64,000 nt of DNA. Source: Papaver somniferum (Eukaryota > Streptophyta > Magnoliopsida > Ranunculales > Papaveraceae). The translations under genes were made by a program, and so were the position numbers. The notes beneath the pieces are model-generated. The model had not been told where the DNA came from. It made no database searches and worked only from the letters and a program-made list of their open reading frames with translations. The number at the start of each line of letters is the position of its first letter. Within the stretch, counting starts at the first letter, position 1. Below, piece after piece: positions 35,365-46,474 of this stretch. The DNA lies in NCBI RefSeq assembly GCF_003573695.1, contig NC_039364.1, positions 236,572,777-236,636,776 on the forward strand. The letters are read 5' to 3'.

Positions 35365-35609
35365 CCAATTCATGGATTCAACGCACAACCTGTGATATTT
35401 CAATTATATAACAAAATATAATGCGGAAAAGAAATCACACAGACACCAGAAGTTTTGTTAATGAGGAAACTACAAATGCAGAAAAACCCCGGGACCTAGT
35501 CCAGATTGAACACCACACTGTATTAAGACGCTACAGACACTAGCCTACTACAAGCTAACTTCGGTCTGGACTGTAGTTGAACCCCAATCAATCTCGCACT
35601 GATTCAAGG
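35365..35609 (-). repeat. LTR fragment embedded in the internal region
   Basis: About 245 bp matching the R/U5 part of the long LTRs. It is closer to the diverged LTR at 40960-41215 (AACGCACAACCTGTGATATT, GGGACCTAGTCCAGATTGAA) than to this element's own LTRs. It lies between the gag N-terminal ORF and the zinc knuckle. Confidence 0.8.
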
Positions 35610-35640
35610 GACTACGTTCTTCGTCATTGTAACATTTCTG

Positions 35641-36117
35641 TTAAGATTCACATCTTGCTTCAGTTTCGGCAAGTCTCTCTTTTAATATACAGAGGTTACG
35701 AAGAAGATTGTCACATTCATATTTTTTTGAGCGAACCTCTTCTTCATCATCTTTAACGGTAGATTGCAACAGTTTGTATCCACCATCGTAATCTTTGAAG
35801 AGTTTTCTCAACTTTTTGTTTTCTTGACAGAGAGGACTCATGTACTTTCTCAAGCAAGCAGTTTTCCTTATTTCTTTTAATTCACGATTAAACAACTTGA
35901 TGTATTGAGAAACTTCCTCATGAAGGCTCTGTCCTTCTTCGGAATCACTATCATCCGAGAGATCATCCAATTGTTCATCAAGAGATTTTCTCCAGTTGAA
36001 TGCAGATTCGGCTGAAGGAGATGAGAAGGAGTTTTCCTTAGTGGTTTCAGATCTTTGAACTTTATCTGAACAACCCTGAACTGATGTTGCGTTGTCAGAG
36101 ATAGTACTCTTGTCCAT
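35641..36117 (-). CDS. Acidic coiled-coil ORF at gag position of the nested element
   Basis: A 158-codon frame starts with ATG at 36117, 52 bases after the primer-binding site. It has a Ser-rich start, an acidic block (LDDLSDDSDSEEGQ) and a long helical section (about residues 70-158) predicted to coil. The usual copia gag core is missing, so this looks like a partly deleted gag. The frame has no stop, but its role is unknown. Confidence 0.5.
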   Translation of the reverse strand: MDKSTISDNATSVQGCSDKVQRSETTKENSFSSPSAESAFNWRKSLDEQLDDLSDDSDSEEGQSLHEEVSQYIKLFNRELKEIRKTACLRKYMSPLCQENKKLRKLFKDYDGGYKLLQSTVKDDEEEVRSKKYECDNLLRNLCILKERLAETEARCES

Positions 36118-36182
36118 AGAGCCAGATCACTACAAACACAGACTGATAAGGTCTTAGCGTGTTTGCCTGCTTTGAAACCAAT

Positions 36183-38582
36183 TGAAAAAATGGGGGTCTA
36201 ACAACACCACCCAATATTTCGCTTAGCAATTTGTATGTACTAACTCCGAAATACTTTGCTAGAGAATCAACTAGACAGTCAGACTCAATCTAGATAAAAG
36301 TATCTCAAGGAATTAATATCTCTCTCTTGATTTGATTTTTACTCAAGCTAAAAACAATAGCGAGTCTTTATCAAATACAAGGAATAACTTGGACGGTACC
36401 AAAGACCAATGTCCAAGGATCAATCAATATCAATCAACAACCAAAGGTTGGATTTCCAATTGATGATCATGAACGCACAACCTGTATTATTTCAGTTATA
36501 TAAAATATAATGCGGAAAAGAAATAACACAGACACCAGAATTTTTGTTAAAGAGGAAACCGCAAATGCAGAAAAACCCCGGGACCTAGTCCAGATTGAAT
36601 ACACACTGTATTAAGCCGCTACAGACACTAGCCTACTCCAAGCTAACTTCGGACTGGACTATAGTTGAACCCCAATCAGTCTCCCACTGATCCAAGGTAC
36701 AGTTGTACTCCTACGCCTCTCATCCCAGCTGGATACTGCGCACTTGATTCCCTTAGCTGATCTCACCCACAACCAAGAGTTGCTGCAACCCAAAATAAAA
36801 GACTTGATAATAAACAAATCTGTCTCACACAGAAAAGTCTATCAAAGGATAATCTATCTCCCACAGAAAAACCCTAGGTTTTGTTCCGTCTTAAGATATG
36901 AAATCAAGGTGAACAGGAACCAGTTGATAATCTGGTCTTATATTCCCGAAGAACAGCCTAGATTAATCAATCATCTCTACAATCCTTCCGGACTACACAG
37001 GCGGTTTGTCGAGGAATCCCAAACAGTGAGACGAAGATGTTTGTGACTTCTTTATCTTGCCTATCAGAGAACTCTCACGATCTCAAGCCAATCAAAGATT
37101 GTACTCGTACGATAGAAGATGCAAGATCAGATCACACAACTACGATAAAAGTAATATCGGTCTGGCTTCACAATCCCAATGAAGTCTTTAAGTCGTTAAC
37201 CTGGTTTTAGAGAAGAAAACCAAAGGTTAAAGGAGAATCGACTCTAGAGAGCGCACTAGTATCACACAGACATGTGGGGATTAGTTTTTCACAATGCTAG
37301 ATGTCTCATTTATATAGCCTTCAAATCAGGGTTTTGCCTTAGTTACAAAGTAATCCATATTCAACGTTAGATGAAAACCTGATTTAGATTCAAGCTAATA
37401 TTTCTCAACCGTTAGATCGAAAACTTAGCTTGTCACACACACTTGGGTAGACGTTTTCTGGGTTTGCGAAAACGATGCCCAAACAAGTACGTGTATGTTG
37501 GTTCAACATTGTAACCCAAAAGGTTAATCATATGAGCATTTCATATTAACCTTGTTCTTCTTCACCATAACTAGTTCAATTGACTCAAATGAACTAGTTA
37601 GATAGTTGTTCAATTGCTATGAGATCTTATGTAACTATACAAGACACAATTGAAACAAAGATGATTCGATTCGATTGAATCGACTCATGAACTTTATAGC
37701 CACGGTTTTCATAAAGCATTCCTTAGTAATTTAAGTTTCATGTTCAGAGCACATCTTTAGATCATAACCACTTAATCTCACAAACAAGTTCGCGGACTTA
37801 AGACAACCGGCAGAGTTTTCCAAACTCAGCAGAAAATCTCGGCAAGGAGACTTCCGCCAGTTCGCGGACTAGGTTCGCGGATTGAGTTCGCGGACTAACA
37901 CGCAAACGAGTTTTTGGAAAATCCCAACAGAAATTCTCGGTATGAGAACTTCCGTCAGTTCGCGGACTTTGCAAAGCCAATTCCTCCGGTTTCTCTCAAT
38001 CAACAAAGTTCGAAAAACTTCGAATTAAGGAATACATGGTTATGTAATCTAAACTCTCATTCCAATCATTGAGACATTCTCATAGGACGTTATATAGCCG
38101 TTATTCACAGGACGTTTCACGTCAGAGCAATTCTCAAAGTAATTGAAACTTTCCATGACTTTCGTCACTAGGTGAAGATAAACTTGATCAAAGCGAAACG
38201 CTTTACCAACACATGATTTCGAGATATAGATAGGCGAGATATACTCGTCTCGAAATATCAAATGTATATGATCCAATATATATAGCATACGACTTTTGTC
38301 TCATAAGAAGTAGGAGATAGAAGAGATAGACTTTTGAGTGATAGATAAGTTCAAGTCTCCACATACCTTTTTGTTGTTGAAGTTCCACGGTTCCTTGAGT
38401 AGATCTTCGTCGTTGTATGATGAATCTCTATGAAGTCCTTGAGCTCAACTACACTTTTCTATCCTAGTCCGAGACTTAGCTATGTAGGCTAGAAATCAAG
38501 ACTCATAGTTTTGATCACTAACATTGACAAACATGCTTGAGATAGCAACCGCATGCGAGGTCGACCGAGCTATGCTCTAACA
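36183..38582 (-). repeat. 5' LTR (2400 bp) of the nested element
   Basis: TGAAAAAATGGGGGTC to CTCTAACA on the + strand, partner of 30099-32498. A TATATAAAT box lies at 37317-37308 (minus strand). CGCGGA motifs are at 37787-37968. Confidence 0.95.
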
Positions 38583-39064
38583 ATTCATTTTGTATTTTTG
38601 AACTTCACCAGATTCATAAATACCAGAGAAGGCAATTATTGGTATAAATCGAAAATTATTATCATCTGCTGGACTAGGAGTTGAAGAATTTTGAAATAAT
38701 TGACTTACCGAACTTGAATCACCTGAATCAAGTGGAATTGATTCCAAATTGACATCAATTTCATTCTTAATTATTTTCGATTGAATAAGTTTAGCACCGA
38801 TTAAACCGATGCCTTTAGATCCGTAATTTAATTTTCCAGCATCAACTGTGAGTCGATACCCCGACCCTCAATTCCATCAGTGAAACTTAGTCGGTTGTCG
38901 AAAACCCTTTTCAAGTCAGCTGGAGAATTATAACCTGATGGTGTTTTCTGTAAATCATCACCAGATCCCATTTTCTTCTTCAACAAACGTTCTTCAAAAG
39001 CCTTCAATTTATCATCTAAGATCGTCTTAATGGAAGAGAGGAGTAATGTTTCAAACTCATTCAT
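38583..39064 (-). pseudogene. Start of the outer element's ORF
   Basis: ATG at 39064 opens a 78-codon frame (MNEFETLLLSSIKTILDDKL) with helical, charged content, as in retrotransposon Gag N-termini. It ends in a stop at about 38828. Further pieces up to the nested insertion are broken. Confidence 0.5.
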
Positions 39065-39086
39065 GGTAGCGCAGTCTCAAAATCGA

Positions 39087-39100
39087 CTGCTCCGATACCA
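39087..39100 (-). other. Primer-binding site of the outer element
   Basis: Minus strand TGGTATCGGAGCAG, 2 bp from the LTR. It resembles the initiator-Met site TGGTATCAGAGC with one change. Confidence 0.75.
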
Positions 39101-39102
39101 CT

Positions 39103-39472
39103 TGTAGTAATATACACTACAATTGATGCTCAGGAACATGATAAATCTCTAACGATAGAGATATTTGAAGAAGGGAGGAGGAATTAAAGGGTTAGAAGAA
39201 GAATCGGACGAGTTAGGGATGGGAAAGAGAGAACAGACGATATTTATGAGAGAAGAACATTATTTTATTTCATTACTTTTCATGAGATACAACAATCAAT
39301 GAACTGGGAATATAATGTCTTAACTAACCAGCAGCACGTGTGACTCACACAGTGACTACTAACCTCATTAGCAACGTCTAATGAACATATATTTAACTAA
39401 TAGCTATTGGGTGCCCCTAATAATGGGGTTAGCCCTTAAAAACTCAGGAACTGTGACAACAGGTTCTTGACA
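39103..39472 (-). repeat. 5' LTR of the outer element
   Basis: 370 bp. It runs TGTAGTAATATACACTAC to ACAGGTTCTTGACA and pairs with 26804-27174. Confidence 0.92.
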
Positions 39473-39850
39473 TTGTTGCATCCAGCTTATGGGCATCACT
39501 TTTTATGTTTGCATTCTTCTTCCTTCTTGTGTTGGCTGTCTATTTCCTCTCTGATGGTTGAGCAAATGCACCATTTCCAAGAACCCAGCATAACATGAAA
39601 AGTGAAAGAAACTGTCAGAAATAAGTTACTAAGAGGATGAAATGCGATTTTTTTTATGTGAGGACACTCAAGAAAATATTAAATATTCAATAATGTATCC
39701 TAATTCATGCATCTCCTTATCAGGATTTTATTGTGTCCGTATCTCGTGTCAGTGCTTCCCAGGTTGTCATAGCTTCTGAACTGTCATTCTCGGTACAAAT
39801 TTCGCTACCCAAGTAACTGAGACTAAACTCTTCACATTAATCTCTACACC

Positions 39851-40630
39851 TCAAACTTTTTCAATACCAGAAAGTAGAGTTCTAAGGCTTTTGCTTTCTG
39901 GGTCATATAAAACCAAGCTGCAATCATTCTGTAGCATCAGAATCTCGCCGTTATTGAAAGATTTTAACGGCTGCACAAAGCTTAATGATCCATGAACCTT
40001 AGGTTGAGAAGAAATCGTGAATTGTTTAGTCCAAGAATTGCTTACTCTATAATCCTTCTGCACCCAAATATCCAGAAAGACCTTGTTCTTGTTAACAAGT
40101 AAGCAAAGGGAACCTTCGAACCCATAAATTCTTACTTCAGAATGATGTGCATGATCCAATGGTTTGGGTGGCGGCAGTTGCTGAACCATCTCAGTACTTA
40201 AGTGAAAAGAAAGAATGACCCAACGTTTAGCACTATCGTTATTCCAGGGCAATGCTAACCAATGAATAGATTCATTAGCAAGCACTCCATGTCTTCTAGA
40301 AACTGGACGAAAAGGGATAAAATTATTCAAGTTTTTCCATGAATTGGATTTTAATGTATAAACTCCACACCAGAACCACCAGGAACATTCAACGTCACAA
40401 CAAACATATAATTTTCAATCTCCGACTCATAGCCTAACACATATCCGCTAAACGATAAGTAGCTAACAAATTTTTCACCAAACATTATTGTTGGAGTTGG
40501 TAATTTCCTGTATTTTGTGGTTGATGGGTTATAAATATAAAGTACACCGACGTGATAAAGTGAACTCTGGTGATTAAATCCAGGGTCCTGTAACTGGATA
40601 TTCTCGTTTGATATCAAAGAATCGCTACCT
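39851..40630 (-). pseudogene. F-box-associated domain gene, truncated and frameshifted
   Basis: The minus strand carries a plant F-box-associated interaction domain: LYIYNPSTTKYRKLPTP (about 40540-40490), then in a second frame HGVLANESIHWLALPW (about 40290-40240), STEMVQQLPPPK and VFLDIWVQKDYRVSNSWTKQ (about 40090-40030). The frames switch near 40355 by a one-base change, so the gene is broken. The F-box itself is missing; upstream of about 40630 the sequence is unrelated. Intact relatives recruit substrates to SCF ubiquitin ligases. Confidence 0.8.
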
Positions 40631-40702
40631 AGGTTGTCCGCATCTCGTGTCAGTGTGTATCAAAAGAAAAACTCTATCTCTAATACAAAATCAGTTGATG
40701 GC

Positions 40703-40745
40703 ATGGCGAGAGTTCCGGACGAGGTTATGACCACGAACATACTTC
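40703..40745 (+). pseudogene. Possible F-box N-terminal fragment, opposite strand
   Basis: MARVPDEVMTTNILP resembles the first helix of plant F-box proteins. It lies head-on to the truncated domain on the minus strand and runs directly into LTR sequence. It is short, and chance cannot be excluded. Confidence 0.3.
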
Positions 40746-40747
40746 CT

Positions 40748-43020
40748 AACTCCAATATACTTTCAAGAGAATCAACTAGACAATCAGACTCAATCTTAAG
40801 AAAAGTATATCAAAGAGTTATATCTCAATCTCTCAATTCAATCCGCAATCAAACAAACAATAATTTTTTAGCCCGATTGAATATAAGAGAGATCACTTGA
40901 ACGGTACCAAAGACCAATGTTCAAGGATTAATCAATTTCAATCAACAACCAAAGGTTGGATTTACCAATTCATCGATTCAACGCACAACCTGTGATATTT
41001 CAATTATATAACAAAATATAATGCGGAAAATAAATAACACAGACACCAGAAGTTTTGTTAACGAGGAAACCACAAATGCAGAAAAACCCCGGGACCTAGT
41101 CCAGATTGAACACCACACTGTATTAAGCCGCTACAGACATGCACTAGCCTATTACAAACTAACTTCGGTCTGGACTGTAGTTGAACCCCAATCAATCTCA
41201 CACTGATTCAAGGTACAATTGCGCTCCTTACGTCTCTGATCCCAGCAGGGTACTACACACTTGATTCCCTTAGCTGATCTCACCCACAACTAAGATTTGT
41301 TACGACCCAAAGTCGAAGACTTTAATAAACAAATCTGTCTCACACAGAAAAGTCTACAAGAATAGATAAATTTGTCTCCCACATAAACATCTATGAGTTT
41401 TGTTCCGTATTTTGATAAATCAAGGTGAACAAGAACCAATTGATACACCAAACTTATATTCCTGAAGAACAGCTTAGAAATATCAATCACCTCACAATAA
41501 TCTTAATCGACTAGCAAAACAAGATATTTTGGAATCACAAACGATGATACGAAGGTGTTTGTGACTACTTTTCTATCTTGAAAATCGGAGATATAAATCT
41601 CAATCCAATCTTACGATTAAACTCAATCACGATAGAAACAACAAGATCAGATCATGCAACTACAGAGAAAATAGTTGGGCCTGGCTTCACAATCCCAATG
41701 AAGTCTTCAAGTCGTTAATCTACAGGGTCACGAGAGAAACCTAAGGTTAAAGGAGAATCGACTCTAGCTTATACAACTAGTATCACACAGAAGGTGTAGG
41801 GATTAGGTTTCCCAGTTGCTAGAGTTCTCCTTTATATAGTCTCCAAATCAGGGTTTGCAATCTAAGTTACCTTGGTAACAAAACATTCAATATTCACCGT
41901 CAGATGAAAACCTGATTAGATTCAAGCTAATAGCTTTCAACTGTTAGATCGAACTTAGCCTATTATACACAAATGAAATGTAACTTCAATTAGGTTTGAG
42001 TAACCGTACTTAAACGTGTATACTTAGTTGGTTCAACAGTAGTTAACCAATGGTTAGCCATATGACTACTTTCATATCAACCTTATTCATCTTCACCATA
42101 ACTAGTTCAAATGACTCAAACGAACTAGTTAGAGAGTTGTTCAATTGCTTAGATCTCATAGAAGTATACAAGACACAATCGAAGCAAAATCGGTTTTGAT
42201 TCACTTGAATCGATTCATGAACATTATATCCACGGTTTGCAAAGATTGCATTCCTTATTATATAAATATTTTAGTTCAAGAACAACCTGATTTTAGAAAG
42301 TAACCTACCTAAGTATGCGAACAGGTACGCGTACTTAAGTAACCATATTGAGTTTGTTTTTCACTTTCAAACTCCAGCATAAATTCACTGACGTGAAGTT
42401 TCCGCCAGTATGCGTACGAGTACGCATACACACCCTGATTTCCAACAACCACCAGTACGTGTACGGGCACACATACTTTGGTTCCCTGTTTTGGACTATT
42501 ACACAAATGTGAGAACACACTATGTTTATATCCAAAGATGGTTACATGATCTAAACTCTCATTTCAATCACTGAAACTTTCTTAGAGGATGTTATATAGT
42601 TGTTATTCACAAACTATTTTTCATCAAAGCGACTTTCAAGTTATTAACCTAATCAACATGACTTTCGTCACGAGTAAAGATAAACTTGGCCGAAGGGAAA
42701 TCTTACCAACACATATTTCGAGAAATAGATAAGCGAGATAAACTCGGCTCGAAATAGAAAATGTGTATAATCGAAGTTTATATAGCAATACGACTTTTTT
42801 CTCAAGATAGAAGATAAAATAGATATATTTTTGAGTGATAGATAAGTTCAAGTCTCCACATACTTTTTTTCGATGAAGTTCCACTAGTTCCTTGAGTAGT
42901 TCTTCGTCTTTGCATGATGAACGTCGTGGAGTCTAGATCTCAACTACACTTACTATCCTAGTCCGAGACTTAGTTATAGGTAGACTAGAAATCAAGACTT
43001 ATAGTTTTGGCAACTAAACT
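40748..43020 (-). repeat. Diverged long LTR, truncated at both ends
   Basis: It is co-linear with the 2400-bp LTRs (for example AACGCACAACCTGTGATATT, CCCCGGGACCTAGTCC, TTTATATAG at 41831-41839). It lacks about the first 80 and last 60 bp. Near-palindromic GTACGCGTAC motifs sit where the relatives have AGTTCGCGGACT. No second LTR or internal region belongs to it in this window. Confidence 0.8.
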
Positions 43021-43059
43021 TGACAGACAACAAAAACATTCATTCAACCAGGTTTCTTG

Positions 43060-45614
43060 ATTGATCTTCTCGGTTTGCTGGTTGCTATGGTCTCCGTGAC
43101 CGTAGCTTCTGAATCTTCTACTGAATCTTGTTCCTCTTCCTCAACAACGTCACTATCATTTGGAACTTCAGTAGCTACTTCTCTTGTAGACCCATTATCT
43201 TCAAATGTATTCTGAACAGATACAGACTTAACTGGAAGTGGTGGAGTTGCATAGACACATTACCATAGACTGGTGCTTCTGTTCTCCACTTGCCTAGAAC
43301 TCCAAGACTCATTAGTACTGGTGCTTGATATTCTGCAAAGGCTCAATAGAACTGGTGCTTCTGTTCTACACCTGCCGAGAACTCCAAGACTTTACCATAG
43401 ACATCTCATCAAATGTGACATCTCTACTCATGACTATCTTCTTCTCAACTGGATTCCAAATCTTGAACCCTTTTACTCCACTCTTCATACCCACAAAGAT
43501 TCCTTTCACAACATGACTATCAAGCTTGTTTTCACTAACATGATTCCATGCAGGACAACCAAATATATGAATTGAGTCATAATCATAAGATGGTTTACCA
43601 AACCACTTCTCCATTGGAGTTTTACCTTCTAATTCAGTTGATGGAAACCTATTAATGAGGAAGCACGCATACGTAACTTCCTCAGCCCAAAATGCCTTAC
43701 CTAATCCAGCATTATATAACATACATCGTACCTTCTCCAGCAAAGTACGATTCATGTGTTTAGCTACCCCATTATGTTGCGGTGTCTTCTTAACTATGAA
43801 GTGCCTTTTTATCCCCTGATCCAGGCATACATGCAAGAATGGATCACTCTTGTACTTTCCATCATTGTTCGAACGTAGTATTTTGATCTTTCTGTCAGCT
43901 TGAGTCTCAGTTGCCTTTTTCCACCTCACAAAGACTTCTATGACTTCATCCTTATTCCTCATGGTATACACCCATACGCGCCTAGAATAATCATCAATGA
44001 ACGACACAAACCAATGTTTCCCTCCAAATGATGCATTCTTGGAAGGACCCCAAACATCTGAGTGAACATAGTCAAGAACTCCACTAGTATTGTGGATAGT
44101 TGTGCCAGAGCTTGTTTTTGTTTTCTTTCCCTTAACACAATGTTCACAAAATGCTAACTTGCAGGCTATAACACCTTTAAACAAGTATGTTGAATCAACC
44201 TATGTAACGACTATTCACCTGGATATGCAAGTCTCATATGCCATAACTTCGTCTTCTCGGTAGTTGCACTCTCGATGTGTTCAGAAATAGACACATCCCC
44301 TGTTTTTGTACTCCCATTCAAGTAATACAAGTTATGATGACGTGTGCCTTCATGATTACCATAGGTCCAGAGATTACCTTTTGAACATCATTTTCAGCGA
44401 CTAACTTGTATCCCTTAGCTTCCAAAGTTCCGAGCGAAATCAGATTCTTCTTTATGGCAGGTACAAATCTTACCTCCTTCATCTCTATAACCATATCATC
44501 ATGCATCTTGATACGAACACTACCAATCCCAATCACCCTGCAGGTATGAGTTTCCCATACGCACTTCTCTATCATTCTATTTAAAACTTGAGAACCAGTC
44601 CCGATATGGACATATATGATACGTTTCTTCAGTAACTGATACCCATGTACCATCTGTAATAGTACAAGCTGATGGTGTCACAGTTAGCGAGAAATCAGAA
44701 GCATCATCTGATTCTTCATTACCTTTAGCAATGTTCACCTCGGTATTACTATTATCTCCTTCTCTTGCCTTACGCTTGGTACAATCCTTAGCCCAATGAC
44801 CAAAGTCATGGAACCAAGCACACTCATCTTTCTGCAGTCGCATTCTACTCTTAGAACGTCATCTACCTTTACCATAACCACCATTCTTCTTTCTCATGTC
44901 TGTTGAACGACCTCTTGAAAGAAGCAAGTCATTATTAGCTTCACTTGCAAGGTCTTCACGATCAATCTTCCTAAACTCCTCACTACACAATGTTATAGTG
45001 ACCTCAGCGTATGTCATCTTATCCTTGTCGTGCATTAATGCTTTAATCACGGGTTCATACTTTTCAGGAGGGGAGTTTATCAGACACAAAGCTTGTTCCT
45101 CGCCGTTGATCTTCTCATCATAGTTAACTAACTCAGCAAGAAGTTTATTATATGAATCTAGGTGCTCTGTCAGTGTTGCACCTTTCTTCATGTTATAGCG
45201 ATACAAATTTCTTTTAAGATGTATCCTATTGGCCACGTTCTTCACAAGGTATTCCTTCTCTAGATTTTCCCAGAGATCCTTAGTTGAAGTCTCATGCTGA
45301 TAATTAACTCTTACTGTAGTTTCTAAACACCCTCGTATCGAACCAAGACATAATTTATTCATCTTATTTCACTGCTTGTCAGTCATATCTGATGGCCGAC
45401 CTTCTAGAGCTTCTTCTAGGTACAGATAAACAAGAGCATCCATTAGGTCCGCTCTCCATAAACCAAAGTTATTGGTTCCTGTAAACTTTTCTACCTTGAG
45501 TTGTGATCTATATGAATGAAGTATTTCTTCTTTTGTTGCTTTATTTTTACTTGTGGATTCCGAGTGTTCTCCTAAAGGATCTTTCGGATCAACTGGTTCT
45601 TTCCCGTCAACCAT
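43060..45614 (-). pseudogene. Ty1/copia gag-protease-integrase, truncated before reverse transcriptase
   Basis: ATG at 45614 opens gag (KVEKFTGTNNFGLWRADL). A conserved gag block follows at 45362-44859, then a knuckle CAWFHDFGHWAKDC (about 44825), in which the second Cys is Phe. The protease active site is replaced: WVSVTEETYHICPYRDWF has no Asp-Ser-Gly. Integrase at 44184-43366 has YVHSDVWGP (first Asp, about 44057), RSNNDGKY with Asn for the second Asp (about 43868) and NGVAKHMNRT with Lys for the Glu (about 43760). A linker ending KPRRSIKKPG (about 43090-43055) marks the usual border to reverse transcriptase, which is gone. Stops are also present. Confidence 0.88.
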
Positions 45615-45745
45615 TGTTCACGAACAACCAAATATAGATAAAAACAGAACCTTTAAGATTAGTATTACCTCAAGAAATCTTCAGAAGAAAAAAATACCTT
45701 CACTTCAACTTCAATCTGAGTACCCGTAGCCAAGAGCGTCTCCTT

Positions 45746-45823
45746 GCTCTGATACCAATTGTTGGGACAATTGGATCGCTCTGGTACTAATTGTTGGGAC
45801 AATTGGATCGCTCTGATACCAAC
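45746..45823 (-). repeat. Threefold primer-binding-site array, 32-bp period
   Basis: The initiator-Met primer site appears on the minus strand as TGGTATCAGAGC, TAGTACCAGAGC and TGGTATCAGAGC at 45746, 45778 and 45810 (+ strand starts). Each copy is joined to an LTR-end-like TGTTGGGACAATTGGATC spacer. Confidence 0.88.
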
Positions 45824-46237
45824 TGTTGCGCCAAAGCCTGCAGAAGCGTTAGGTTTGCACTACACGAGGTGTCTCAATATCGTCAAGAACACAATCACAC
45901 ACACAAGAAGAAAGAGTATTTAACGAGGTTGAATCCTCGGGAAGGAAAAAACAATTTTATATATCACCGTATAGGTTGGAATATACAAAGCCTTAGACGA
46001 GAAGAATAAAACTCTTACTTAGTTCTGGTGTGTTTTCTCTAGTTCTCTCCATGGCTATTTATACATATCAATAGGGTTGGACACGTTCCTTAATAAGGAT
46101 TACTTTCCTACAAGTATAAGATTTTTTAACTTAACTCTAAGAGACAAACCTCTTAAGTTTCTATACTTAGAACACTAGTAATTGGTTTCCCAAACCAACT
46201 AGATTTCCTAATCAAGTCCTTGACCATCCTACCAACA
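45824..46237 (-). repeat. 5' LTR of the truncated copia element
   Basis: About 414 bp, from TGTTGCGCC to CCAACA. A TATAAATA box lies on the minus strand at about 46064-46057. No partner LTR is present in the window, in line with loss of the 3' half of the element. Confidence 0.75.
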
Positions 46238-46474
46238 AAAAGGATAACAATGAGATGTGTATAAGGACAACAACGAGAGTCTTCTTCTTCTCCAAAATTA
46301 TTAGCACCAACAGCTAAGTATTTTCCAGAATACAAAATTAAAATTATAGGGTTACTATGAAAATGATTAACCTAGATTCACTTTACATAAACACGATCTT
46401 GATTCAGTGGGCCTGCAAATTCGGAGTGAAGATGAAGGATTTAGGTAAGATGAGTTGAATTTCAGGAGAATGTG

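Larger units (their letters stand above)
30099..38582 (-). mobile_element. Nested element with 2400-bp LTRs, probable derivative of a SIRE-like copia family
   Basis: Two LTRs of exactly 2400 bp (30099-32498 and 36183-38582) bracket 3684 bp. Flanks are ATTCC (30094-30098) and ATTCA (38583-38587), a 4 of 5 match. On the minus strand, TTGGTTTCAAAGC follows the 5' LTR (36180-36169), resembling the initiator-Met tRNA site, and AAAGAAGGAGAT precedes the 3' LTR (about 32510-32499). Inside are only an acidic coiled-coil ORF, a zinc knuckle and unknown frames; no pol. SIRE-like affinity is inferred from LTR length, the primer site and the polypurine style. Confidence 0.85.
26804..39472 (-). mobile_element. 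LTR element without recognisable pol, carrying a nested element
   Basis: LTRs of 371 bp (26804-27174) and 370 bp (39103-39472) face the same way. On the minus strand the 5' LTR is followed by TGGTATCGGAGCAG, close to the initiator-Met tRNA primer site, then by a short ORF. The other side has a purine-rich AAGGAGTGGGA next to the 3' LTR. After removal of the 8484-bp nested element it is about 4.2 kb with no RT, RNase H or integrase. It would be a large derivative element that relies on others. No matching 5-bp flanks were seen (ATGCA versus TTGTT). Confidence 0.85.

Noticed and set aside
39113..39477. Target-site duplication for the outer LTR element
   Set aside because: ATGCA on the left and TTGTT on the right do not match, so none is claimed.
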